A DNA stretch of 5,614 nucleotides from CAXTPV01 sp964249405 (GTDB taxonomy: Bacteria; Pseudomonadota; Alphaproteobacteria; Acetobacterales; Acetobacteraceae): contig CAXUBX010000144.1 of assembly GCA_964249405.1 (NCBI GenBank), forward strand, positions 1-5,614, written 5' to 3'. Positions 1 through 5,614 of this stretch are shown here, in pieces. Below the pieces are notes generated by a model, which searched no databases, was not told the origin of the DNA, and worked only from the letters and a program-made list of their open reading frames with translations. Within the stretch, counting starts at the first letter, position 1; each line of letters starts with the position of its first letter. Position numbers and translations under genes: made by a program.

Positions 1-978
1 GCCCGTCATCGCGATGGTGGCGCTCCGGTCGAGTACGGAGGCGATCTTCTCCTCGCTCCAGGGCGTGAAGGTCCGCACCGCTTCCAGCGCCTGTTGGAGG
101 ATCGGCATGTGGTCGATCCCGGTGACCTGGAGACTGATCGGGAGGTTCATCGGATACTGCAGCATGTCGATCGGCGAGACGACCTTCGACTGGTAGATGA
201 AGGTGTCGCCGAACGCCTTCATGCCGATGATCCCGGTACCGTGCTTCACGGCGATCGGCACCACGATCTGCTGGAAGCTGTCGTAATGGGCGTCCATGAT
301 GTTGAGCGGCATCTGCACGGTGTCGAAGTGGAAGCCGTGCGCGTCGGCGACCTCGAACATGTGCTTGTGGATCATCGGCGATTTGTGGCCGGTGAAGCCG
401 ATGTAGCGGACCTTTCCCTCGTCGCGCGCCTTCAGCATCGCCTCGAGCGCACCGCCCGGTGCGAAGATCCTCTCGGGGTCGTCCATCCGGATGATCTCGT
501 GGAACTGGATCAGGTCGACGTGGTCGGTGCCGAGGCGGCTGAGGCTGGTCTCGAGCTGCCCGCGCGCCGCCTCTGCGGTGCGGCCGTCGAGCTTCGTCAT
601 CAGGAACACGCGGTCGCGCCAGCCGTTGCGGAGCGCCCGGCCGAGCCGAACCTCGCTCTCGCCGCCGTTGTAGTCCCAGCAATTGTCGAAGAAGTTCACG
701 CCGTTCCCGATCGCGGCGTGCACGATCCGGACGGCCTCCTCGCTGGTCGTGCCGCTGGTCGGCTTGGCGAGATGGAAGCCGCCGACGCCGATCAGCGAGA
801 CCCGCTCGCCGGTGGTGCCGAGCGCCCGGTACTTCATCGTCGGGTTCTCGGGGATGCGCGAGGTCACGGTCGGCCGCGAGGATGCGGCGTTCGGCTGCTG
901 CGCGGCCGACATCGCGGGCGCCACCGAGACGGCGCCCAATCCGGCGGCGACGCTCTTGATCAGGTCACGACGTTCCAT
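1..978 (-). CDS. Tat-exported aldo/keto reductase, 3' end cut by window edge
   Basis: Predicted NAD(P)H-dependent aldo/keto reductase (AKR), probably acting in the periplasm; the substrate cannot be read from sequence. The frame stays open for 326 codons from ATG at 978 to the left edge. The N-terminus is a twin-arginine signal: ERRDLIK at residues 2-8, a hydrophobic Ala/Gly/Val stretch at about 10-22, and a plausible Ser-Ala-Ala cleavage site before Q27. The AKR barrel begins near residue 48 (MKYRALGTTGERVS). The catalytic tetrad is visible: D98 (FFD), Y103 in the WDYNGGESE motif, K129 (MTKLDG) and H160 (IQFHE). The last visible residues look like the C-terminal tail of the family, so probably only a short piece is missing. 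The start is supported by GGGAGAAG just upstream. The first 14 nt overlap the end of larB, so the gene belongs to the lar transcription unit. The family and Tat signal are seen in the sequence; a periplasmic role is inferred. Confidence 0.93.
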   Translation of the reverse strand, partial: MERRDLIKSVAAGLGAVSVAPAMSAAQQPNAASSRPTVTSRIPENPTMKYRALGTTGERVSLIGVGGFHLAKPTSGTTSEEAVRIVHAAIGNGVNFFDNCWDYNGGESEVRLGRALRNGWRDRVFLMTKLDGRTAEAARGQLETSLSRLGTDHVDLIQFHEIIRMDDPERIFAPGGALEAMLKARDEGKVRYIGFTGHKSPMIHKHMFEVADAHGFHFDTVQMPLNIMDAHYDSFQQIVVPIAVKHGTGIIGMKAFGDTFIYQSKVVSPIDMLQYPMNLPISLQVTGIDHMPILQQALEAVRTFTPWSEEKIASVLDRSATIAMTG

Positions 979-1684
979 GGTCTTCTCCCGCGTTGCTGCC
1001 GATCCGCGCCCGGTCGATCTGGTGAAGGATGCGGATCGCGGCACAGGCCGCCCCGTATCCGTTGTCGATGTTGACGACGGCGATCCCCGGAGCACAGCTC
1101 GCGAGGATCCCGTCGAGCGCCGCTCGTCCGCCTGCCGCGACGCCGTAGCCGACCGAGGTCGGTATGGCGACGATCGCGGCCGGCACCAGGCCCGCCAGCA
1201 CGCTCGGCAGCGCCGCGTCCATGCCGGCCGCCACGATCACGACGGGGAAGTGTCGGAGTTCGTCAAGCCGCTCGACCAGGCGCCACAGCCCGGCGACCCC
1301 CACGTCGATGATCGCGCGGGCACCGATCCCGCCGAAGGCAAGGGTCCGCTCGGCTTCCGCCGCGACCGCGAGATCCGAGGTTCCCGCCGTCACGATGGCG
1401 ACACGCGGAACGCCCGGAGCCACCACGGGGGGAGTGCCGGCGATCGCGGTCCGCGACACCGGATCGTAGTCGAGACCGTCCCGGGCTGTCGGCGGGAGTG
1501 CCGCGTGGCGCGCTTCGTCGAGCCTCGTCATCAGGAGCGGGTGTCGTGCGCGCTCCAGGATCGCCGCGATCTGGTCCACCGTCTTGCCGGCGCAGAAGAT
1601 CGCCTCCGGCAGGCCGATCCGGGCTTCCCGCGCGAGATCGAGCAGGAAGCCCGGTCCGGGGACGCCGAGAGCCCCGTCGCTCAC
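965..1684 (-). CDS. larB: LarB, pyridinium-3,5-biscarboxylic acid mononucleotide synthase (NPN cofactor biosynthesis)
   Basis: LarB catalyses the first step of nickel-pincer cofactor synthesis: carboxylation of the nicotinic acid adenine dinucleotide ring at C5 and hydrolysis of the phosphoanhydride, giving pyridinium-3,5-dicarboxylate mononucleotide and AMP. It is cytoplasmic. The 239-residue product matches the usual family length. It has the N-terminal motif PEAIFCAGKT (26-35) and a PurE-like (AIR carboxylase) domain from about residue 93: TAGTSD (99-104), VAAGMDAALPSVLAGL (151-166) and IPTSVGYG (174-181). SCAPG (196-200) then leads into VVNIDNGYGAA (203-213). C197 corresponds to the conserved cysteine thought to attack the nicotinate ring. 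The start is GTG at 1684, overlapping the larE stop by 4 nt (GTGA). The reading frame stays open far upstream through larE, but that extension has no family resemblance, and the first internal Met is residue 52, too far in. The end overlaps the downstream aldo/keto reductase start by 14 nt. Confidence 0.95.
   Translation of the reverse strand: MSDGALGVPGPGFLLDLAREARIGLPEAIFCAGKTVDQIAAILERARHPLLMTRLDEARHAALPPTARDGLDYDPVSRTAIAGTPPVVAPGVPRVAIVTAGTSDLAVAAEAERTLAFGGIGARAIIDVGVAGLWRLVERLDELRHFPVVIVAAGMDAALPSVLAGLVPAAIVAIPTSVGYGVAAGGRAALDGILASCAPGIAVVNIDNGYGAACAAIRILHQIDRARIGSNAGEDHGTS
982..989 (-). promoter_or_regulatory. Ribosome binding site of the aldo/keto reductase, inside larB
   Basis: On the minus strand GGGAGAAG lies 3 nt before the ATG at 978; counted from its GGAG core the spacing is 6 nt. 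It sits within the last codons of larB. This supports the ATG at 978 as the start, and with it the complete twin-arginine signal peptide, and it fits translation coupled to larB. Confidence 0.6.
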
Positions 1685-2469
1685 CGCGCGCCCACGAAGG
1701 CGCTGCCGGTGCGGTAGGGCGCGAACACCGGAAGGCCGCCCGCGACCGGGGCGATCAGGACGGCCAGACGGTCCCGCGCGGCCGGATCGAGCAGACCGAG
1801 CGTCTCGGGGTCGAGCTCGATCACGATGCCGGTCGCGCGGATCCGGCAGCGGACCGTCCGGGGCGACAGCCGCTCGCGGACCAGTCGTTCCACCGCATCG
1901 ATCGCCCCGAGGCGAGCCGGATCGATCGCGATCCCGGTCTCGACCCGACTGGCGAGACAGGGGGCGGACGGCAGCTCGGCGACGTCGCCGAGACCGAGCG
2001 CACGCGCGAGCGACCGCACGCCTCGCTTGTCGATCCCGGCTTCGACGTAGGGATGGCGGACGCCGCGGCGGGCGGCCGCGTCGAGCCCCGGTCGATACTC
2101 CCCGAGATCGTCGGTGTTGGTGCCCGACACGATCAGCGAGCCGGGCGCAGCCCGGTTGGCGACGGTCCCGTACAGGTTCGTCTTGCAGAAGAAGCAGCGA
2201 TTGACCGGGTTCGCGAGATAGTCCCGATCGGCGAACTCGCCGGCGTCGAAGCAGTCGAGCGCCCAACCGCGCGCCTCGGCGATCGAACGCGTCCGCGCGG
2301 TCGCGTCCGTCGGCACCGCCGGCGACACCGCGTGGTAGAGCCGCACCCCGTCGTCGCCCCGCGCGGCCGAACACGCGGCCGCGAGCGTCAGGCTGTCCAC
2401 GCCGCCGCTGACCGCGATCGCGACCGGCGCCGGCAGGGCACGAAGGATCGACCCCAGCGTGCCGCTCAC
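1681..2469 (-). CDS. larE: LarE, ATP-dependent sacrificial sulfur transferase (NPN cofactor biosynthesis)
   Basis: LarE adenylates the pyridinium dicarboxylate made by LarB and converts its carboxylates to thiocarboxylates. In the Lactobacillus enzyme the sulfur comes from a cysteine of LarE itself, which becomes dehydroalanine. The 262-residue product has the PP-loop ATP-pyrophosphatase signature SGGVDS (21-26), NRCFFCK (90-96), GTNTDDLGEYRPG (116-128) and PCLASR (170-175). C171 in the last motif aligns with the sacrificial cysteine. Other cysteines are C33, C73, C92, C95 and C208. Some LarE proteins are reported to carry an Fe-S cluster and use sulfur catalytically; I see no obvious extra cysteine cluster around C171, which favours the sacrificial type, but this needs an alignment. 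The start is GTG at 2469, overlapping the larC stop by 4 nt, and begins MSGTLGSILRAL. The stop overlaps the larB start by 4 nt. The two overlaps suggest coupled translation with larC and larB. Confidence 0.96.
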   Translation of the reverse strand: MSGTLGSILRALPAPVAIAVSGGVDSLTLAAACSAARGDDGVRLYHAVSPAVPTDATARTRSIAEARGWALDCFDAGEFADRDYLANPVNRCFFCKTNLYGTVANRAAPGSLIVSGTNTDDLGEYRPGLDAAARRGVRHPYVEAGIDKRGVRSLARALGLGDVAELPSAPCLASRVETGIAIDPARLGAIDAVERLVRERLSPRTVRCRIRATGIVIELDPETLGLLDPAARDRLAVLIAPVAGGLPVFAPYRTGSAFVGAR

Positions 2470-3656
2470 GACCGCCCGCCCTGGCCATCCGTCGAGAGCG
2501 CGGCGTCCACCGCGTCCCGGCCCCGCGCCGCGCGCATCGCGGCGTCGCCGGACCGGGCGAGGTCGTCGGCCTCGGCCTTGCCGGTCGTGCCACCCGGGCG
2601 GTCGACAAGCTTCACGCGAGTCCCCTGCACGGTCTCGACCGAGCGTCGCAAGAGCGCGCGCCCGTCCACGTGGGCGATCCGGAGCCCGATGGTGGTGGTC
2701 TCGCGAAACACCGCGTCGATGACCTCCCCGGTCCGGGTGACATCGGCGAGCAGCTCGATCCTGGTCGCCAGCCGATTCTTCTTGCCCAGCACCGCGAAGC
2801 TGACCGCGTCATGCACGGCGTCGAGCGCACGGAGGCGGCCGATTGCGGTCGCCAGATCCTCGGCGGTCTGATCATCGACCTCGCACGTGACCACCGCAAG
2901 CCGGCGATGCGGGATCCCGGTTTCCGCCGCCGCGTCGGGCTCGAACACGAGCGCGCGGAGACAGTTGCTGATCCCGTTCAGCCGACGGGTGCCGAACCCG
3001 ATCCCGCTCCCCGCCAGCCGGCCGGCCGGCGTCGTCCTGGTCTGGTCTCCGACCAGATGGCGGATGATGGCGGCGCCGGTCGGGGTCACCCGCTCGCCGC
3101 CGATCCCGTCATCCCGCCATTCGAAGCCTTGGAGGATGAGCGACGTCGCAGGAGCCGGCACCGGAAGCGGCCCGTGCGCCGTCTCGACCCGCCCACCGCC
3201 GAACGGCAACGCGGACACGCTCGCGGTCCGGACGCCGAGACGCTCGATCAGCGTCGCCGCGGCCACGATGTCGGCGATGCTGTCCGCGGCTCCGACTTCG
3301 TGGAAGGAGACGTCGTCCGGATCGATGCCGTGCACGCGCGCCTCGGCGTCCGCCAGCACGGCGAAGATCGCGACCGCGCGCCCGGCCACCGGGTCCGGGA
3401 GGACGCTCCCGAGCCGCGCCCGGATGGCCCGCCAGGCGACGTGGTCGTGCCCGCCCTCCTCGGCCGGCTGATCGACCACGAAGCGCCGGCCCGAGAGCAC
3501 GCCGTCGTCATGGGCCACCACCCGGCAGGCGACGGATGCGGCCGCACGGACATGGCGCCCGACCTCGTCGGCGGCTTCCGGATCGACGTGGAGGAGGGCG
3601 GCCGCGAACATGTCGCCCGCAACGCCGCCCAGTGCGTCGAGATGGAGGTGGGTCAT
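2466..3656 (-). CDS. larC: LarC, nickel insertion enzyme of NPN cofactor (single uninterrupted ORF)
   Basis: LarC is the CTP-dependent nickel insertase (cyclometallase) that completes the nickel-pincer nucleotide. The 396-residue product carries HLHLDALGGVAGDM (3-16), a short HDH (70-72) where many homologues have a His-rich stretch, and VSFHEVGAADSIADIVAA (116-133). PLPVPAPAT (163-171) and TPTGAA (191-196) follow. The C-terminal half has CEVDDQTAEDL (258-268) and GKKNRLATRIELLAD (291-305), matching the LarC2 part. In Lactobacillus the two halves are separate ORFs joined by programmed frameshifting; here they are one continuous frame. I chose ATG at 3656 because the product then begins MTHLHLDALGG, as family members do, and AGAGGA lies just upstream. 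An in-frame ATG at 3677 would add seven residues and has no good ribosome binding site. The stop overlaps larE by GTGA. The gene is 59 nt downstream of the alpha/beta hydrolase with no visible terminator between. Confidence 0.95.
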   Translation of the reverse strand: MTHLHLDALGGVAGDMFAAALLHVDPEAADEVGRHVRAAASVACRVVAHDDGVLSGRRFVVDQPAEEGGHDHVAWRAIRARLGSVLPDPVAGRAVAIFAVLADAEARVHGIDPDDVSFHEVGAADSIADIVAAATLIERLGVRTASVSALPFGGGRVETAHGPLPVPAPATSLILQGFEWRDDGIGGERVTPTGAAIIRHLVGDQTRTTPAGRLAGSGIGFGTRRLNGISNCLRALVFEPDAAAETGIPHRRLAVVTCEVDDQTAEDLATAIGRLRALDAVHDAVSFAVLGKKNRLATRIELLADVTRTGEVIDAVFRETTTIGLRIAHVDGRALLRRSVETVQGTRVKLVDRPGGTTGKAEADDLARSGDAAMRAARGRDAVDAALSTDGQGGRS

Positions 3657-3659
3657 GCG

Positions 3660-3665
3660 TCCTCT
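3660..3665 (-). promoter_or_regulatory. Probable ribosome binding site of larC
   Basis: AGAGGA on the minus strand lies 3 nt before the ATG at 3656. The spacing is short, but it is the best purine-rich match and favours this start over the in-frame ATG at 3677. Confidence 0.45.
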
Positions 3666-3715
3666 GACAGGGACCATCGCTCGCGTCGCGGAGACGGGCC
3701 GTCGCCGCCGCGGCT

Positions 3716-4537
3716 CTAGCCCCGCGCGAATGCGATCAGGTCGTCGGCCAATCTCGCGTGCTCGGTCACGAACAGGCCGTGCGGCGCGCCTTCATACTCG
3801 ATCAGCGTCGCTCCCGGGACCATCGCGGCGGCCCGCCGTCCCGCGACGTCGATCGGCACCGTCTGGTCCGCCGTCCCATGGATCACCAGCACGGGTTTGG
3901 AAGCGCGGGCGAGGTCGGCCCGGAAATCGGTCCGGCCGAACGCCTTGACGCACTCGATCGTGGCACGCGGCGAGGCCTGCATGGCCATCATCAGCGTCCA
4001 TTGCTGGATCCCGGTCGACACCGCGGCGCCCCCGAGCATGGCGCGCCCGTAGAACTTCTTGCCGAACTCCGTCAGGAACTCCGGCCGGTCCGACCGGACG
4101 CCGTCGATCATCTGATCGAAGATGCTGCCGTCCACGCCCTCCGGATTGTCGTCCGTCTTCAGCATGAACGGCGCGACGGAGGAGACGAGGACCGCCTTGC
4201 CGAGCCGTGGATGGTTGCGGCCGAGCAGCTTCGCGACCTCTCCACCTCCCATCGAGAACCCGACCACCACGGCATCATGGAGATCACGGGCCTCGAGAAC
4301 CGCCGCCACGTCGTCGGCGAGCGTCTCGTAGTCGTACCCTGACCAGGGCTGGTCCGAGCGGCCGAAACCCCTGCGGTCGGGAACCACGACGCGGAAGCCG
4401 GCCTCGACGAGCTTGACGCTCTGGTATTCCCAGGAGGCGCCGTTCAGCGGCCAGCCATGGACCAGGACGACCGGCCGCCCGCCTCCCCAATCGTTCACGA
4501 ACAGAGACGTGCCGTCGCGTGCTTCAACGAAGGGCAT
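3716..4537 (-). CDS. Alpha/beta hydrolase (cofactor-free haloperoxidase/perhydrolase-like esterase)
   Basis: The 273-residue product is a complete single-domain alpha/beta hydrolase, probably cytoplasmic since no signal peptide is visible. HGWP (27-30) supplies the oxyanion-loop region. PDRRGFGRSDQP (53-64) is the usual strand-4 motif. The nucleophile elbow is GFSMGG (93-98) with S95. D224 in HGTADQTVP (220-228) and H253 in APHGL (251-255) complete the triad. Trp after HG and Met after the nucleophile are typical of the non-haem chloroperoxidase/arylesterase branch, whose physiological substrates are mostly esters or lactones and often unknown. The start is ATG at 4537, with GGGAGG 5 nt upstream. 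It is the first gene of the minus-strand set, 59 nt before larC, and is probably co-transcribed with it. A role in hydrolysing an ester or lactone of a hydroxy acid handled by an NPN enzyme would fit, but that is speculation. Family assignment is secure; the substrate is not known. Confidence 0.93.
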   Translation of the reverse strand: MPFVEARDGTSLFVNDWGGGRPVVLVHGWPLNGASWEYQSVKLVEAGFRVVVPDRRGFGRSDQPWSGYDYETLADDVAAVLEARDLHDAVVVGFSMGGGEVAKLLGRNHPRLGKAVLVSSVAPFMLKTDDNPEGVDGSIFDQMIDGVRSDRPEFLTEFGKKFYGRAMLGGAAVSTGIQQWTLMMAMQASPRATIECVKAFGRTDFRADLARASKPVLVIHGTADQTVPIDVAGRRAAAMVPGATLIEYEGAPHGLFVTEHARLADDLIAFARG

Positions 4538-4542
4538 TCATG

Positions 4543-4548
4543 CCTCCC
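4543..4548 (-). promoter_or_regulatory. Ribosome binding site of the alpha/beta hydrolase
   Basis: GGGAGG on the minus strand lies 5 nt before the ATG at 4537. It is the strongest Shine-Dalgarno match in the window and fixes the start. A second ATG at 4541 is in another frame. Confidence 0.7.
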
Positions 4549-4611
4549 TGGCCACCGTCATCGAACGGAGACGGCCCGACGCGGTTCCGGGTCGCCGGAG
4601 CGGCCGAGGCT

Positions 4612-4693
4612 GGACCGGACCTCGTAGGCAGCGCGTGGGTGACACCTAACAATTCGTCAGCCAAGATATCAGGTGGGTCTAGAGGACCGGACC
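4612..4693. repeat. Direct repeat of a 10-mer in the divergent intergenic region
   Basis: GGACCGGACC occurs at 4612-4621 and again at 4684-4693, 72 nt start to start. Each copy is itself two GGACC units in tandem. The copies lie between two divergent genes, where paired operator sites would be expected. In DNA this GC-rich a 10-mer repeat could also arise by chance. The repetition is seen directly; a regulatory role is inferred. Confidence 0.3.
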
Positions 4694-4699
4694 CGTCCG
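4688..4699. promoter_or_regulatory. Small inverted repeat, possible operator
   Basis: CGGAC at 4688-4692 and GTCCG at 4695-4699 form perfect 5-bp arms around a CC spacer. The repeat overlaps the second copy of the direct repeat and lies about 40 nt before the radical SAM start. The arms are short, and no T-run follows on either strand, so it is not an intrinsic terminator. A binding site for a dimeric regulator is possible but unproven. Confidence 0.25.
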
Positions 4700-4740
4700 T
4701 AACTCAATCTTCTATTTCGATCCGACATTGGGAATTACGC

Positions 4741-5614
4741 GTGATCCTGAGATACAGCAATGCCGGACAGAACAGCCGGATCATGCGGATGTATGCCGCG
4801 TCCGTCGCGCGAACCTGGACGCCGCGGAAGATCGTGAACGCCCTCCGGACCGAGATCGCCTACCGGCGGCGCACGCTCGATGTCCGTTCGATGCCCTACA
4901 TCCTGCTTCTGGAGCCGCTCTACTACTGCAACCTCGATTGTCCGCTCTGCGATCGGCAGGTGTTCCCTGCCGCCCGCCGCGACGACGCCGGCAAGCTGGC
5001 CCTCGACCTCTACGACCGGATCCTGGACGAACTCGGCCGCTATCTGTTCCAGGTCCAGATCTTCGGCCAGGGCGAGCCGATGATGAACTGGTCGCTCACG
5101 CGGCAGATCATCGAACGGACGCGGGACGCGCGCATCTTCACGATGATGAGCACCAACGCGACGTTGCTCGACGACGAGAAAGCCGAAGGGATCGTCCGCT
5201 CCGGACTGGATTATCTCGTCTGCGCGATCGACGGGATCACGCAGCCGACCTACGCGAAATATCGGGTCGGCGGCCTGGTCGAGGACGCCCTGTCGGGTCT
5301 CCGCGGCGTCGCCGCCGCGCGCCGTCGTCTCGGGTCGTCGATGCGGATCGAATGGCAATTCCTCCAGCACGCGGCCAACGTCCACGAGACCGATGAGGCG
5401 CGCGCGATGGCGCGCTCCCTCGGCGTCGGGTTCCGCGTGGCTCCGATCTGCGGCATGGAATGGGACGAGGCGTTGCAGGACGCGTGGCAGGTTCCCGGGG
5501 CGCGACGCATCGGCGCCGGCGAGGTCGTGAACGATTTCCCCTGCTACTTCCTTTGGCGGTCGCTGGTGCTGAACTCGAACGGCAAGGCGGCGCGCTGCCT
5601 CGTCTACCAGAACG
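4741..5614 (+). CDS. Radical SAM/SPASM domain protein, 3' end cut by window edge
   Basis: Predicted cytoplasmic radical S-adenosylmethionine enzyme; the substrate is unknown. The frame is open for 291 codons from GTG at 4741 to the right edge, which is why it has no stop here. The cluster motif CNLDCPLC places C63, C67 and C70 as ligands of the SAM-binding [4Fe-4S]. FGQGEP (108-113) is the GGEP-type SAM motif with Gln replacing the first of the paired Gly. STNATLL (137-143) and LVCAIDG (159-165) fit later barrel strands. Near the edge, C268 followed by G281 and C286 matches the start of a SPASM domain (C-x12-G-x4-C), expected to bind auxiliary clusters; the remaining ligands are off the edge. 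The basic N-terminal 50 residues before the barrel resemble the lead-in of radical SAM/SPASM proteins often found in glycan or lipid clusters, as far as I recall. GTG 4741 has a weak GGGA upstream; ATG at 4783 or 4789 are alternatives, and the frame stays open upstream to another GTG at 4639. Confidence 0.88.
   Translation, partial: MILRYSNAGQNSRIMRMYAASVARTWTPRKIVNALRTEIAYRRRTLDVRSMPYILLLEPLYYCNLDCPLCDRQVFPAARRDDAGKLALDLYDRILDELGRYLFQVQIFGQGEPMMNWSLTRQIIERTRDARIFTMMSTNATLLDDEKAEGIVRSGLDYLVCAIDGITQPTYAKYRVGGLVEDALSGLRGVAAARRRLGSSMRIEWQFLQHAANVHETDEARAMARSLGVGFRVAPICGMEWDEALQDAWQVPGARRIGAGEVVNDFPCYFLWRSLVLNSNGKAARCLVYQN

Larger units (their letters stand above)
4538..4740. promoter_or_regulatory. 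Divergent intergenic region between the lar-linked unit and the radical SAM gene
   Basis: This 203-nt region separates a minus-strand unit from a plus-strand gene, so it should hold both promoters. The half next to the hydrolase stays GC-rich; the stretch from about 4640 to 4740 is noticeably AT-richer than the rest of the window, as expected for promoter DNA. I could not find a convincing sigma-70 pair on either strand. The best -10-like hexamer on the plus strand is TCTATT at 4711-4716, but it has no acceptable -35. The region also holds a direct repeat and a small inverted repeat, listed separately. No riboswitch or terminator is evident. Confidence 0.45.

Noticed and set aside
94..1717. 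Long plus-strand open frames opposite the aldo/keto reductase and larB
   Set aside because: They are low-complexity, Arg/Ala/Asp-rich translations typical of the antisense strand of GC-rich genes, with no recognisable domains.
965..2608. A 547-codon minus-strand frame that could be a long N-terminal extension of LarB
   Set aside because: The part upstream of 1684 is antiregister to larE and larC, rich in Arg/Ala/Pro/Gly with no family motifs. LarB family length and the GTGA junction both point to the start at 1684.
3657..3715. Terminator between the alpha/beta hydrolase and larC
   Set aside because: The 59-nt spacer is GC-rich but has no clean hairpin followed by a T-run on the minus strand.
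2670..3719. 349-codon plus-strand frame opposite larC
   Set aside because: It is antisense shadow of a clear LarC and shows no motifs or coherent hydrophobic pattern.
4538..4740. A nickel-responsive or NPN-sensing riboswitch upstream of the unit
   Set aside because: I could not find a structured, paired element beyond one 5-bp hairpin, which is too little to claim a riboswitch.
4728..5396. Overlapping open frames on both strands across the radical SAM gene
   Set aside because: Both overlap the frame carrying CNLDCPLC and SPASM residues, and their translations are Arg/Asp/Pro-rich without domains.

Overview
The window is a compact, very GC-rich stretch with GC-ending codons, several GTG starts and 4-nt gene overlaps. 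Together with a Tat-exported aldo/keto reductase, this suggests a high-GC proteobacterium, probably an alphaproteobacterium. That placement is an inference from style; there is no rRNA or tRNA to fix it. I see no mobile elements, CRISPR arrays, tRNAs or clear intrinsic terminators.

Layout: positions 1-4537 hold five genes on the minus strand, read from right to left. They are an alpha/beta hydrolase (4537-3716), larC (3656-2466), larE (2469-1681), larB (1684-965) and an aldo/keto reductase with a twin-arginine signal (978 to beyond the left edge). A 203-nt intergenic region (4538-4740), visibly AT-richer in its right half, separates them from a divergent plus-strand radical SAM/SPASM gene that starts near 4741 and runs off the right edge.

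The core is a set of genes for the nickel-pincer nucleotide (NPN) cofactor, the organometallic cofactor of lactate racemase LarA and its relatives. In the characterised pathway LarB carboxylates and hydrolyses nicotinic acid adenine dinucleotide to pyridinium-3,5-dicarboxylate mononucleotide. LarE then converts both carboxylates to thiocarboxylates, and LarC inserts nickel using CTP. All three proteins appear complete and keep the residues expected for function. larC-larE and larE-larB overlap by GTGA, and larB overlaps the reductase start by 14 nt, so these four genes are almost certainly one translationally coupled transcription unit. The hydrolase lies 59 nt upstream of larC with no visible terminator and probably belongs to the same transcript.

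The most interesting point is that the whole cofactor pathway is present with no LarA-type enzyme or nickel transporter in view. The genes tightly attached to it are instead a Tat-exported aldo/keto reductase and an alpha/beta hydrolase. The enzyme that uses the cofactor is either outside the window or unknown.
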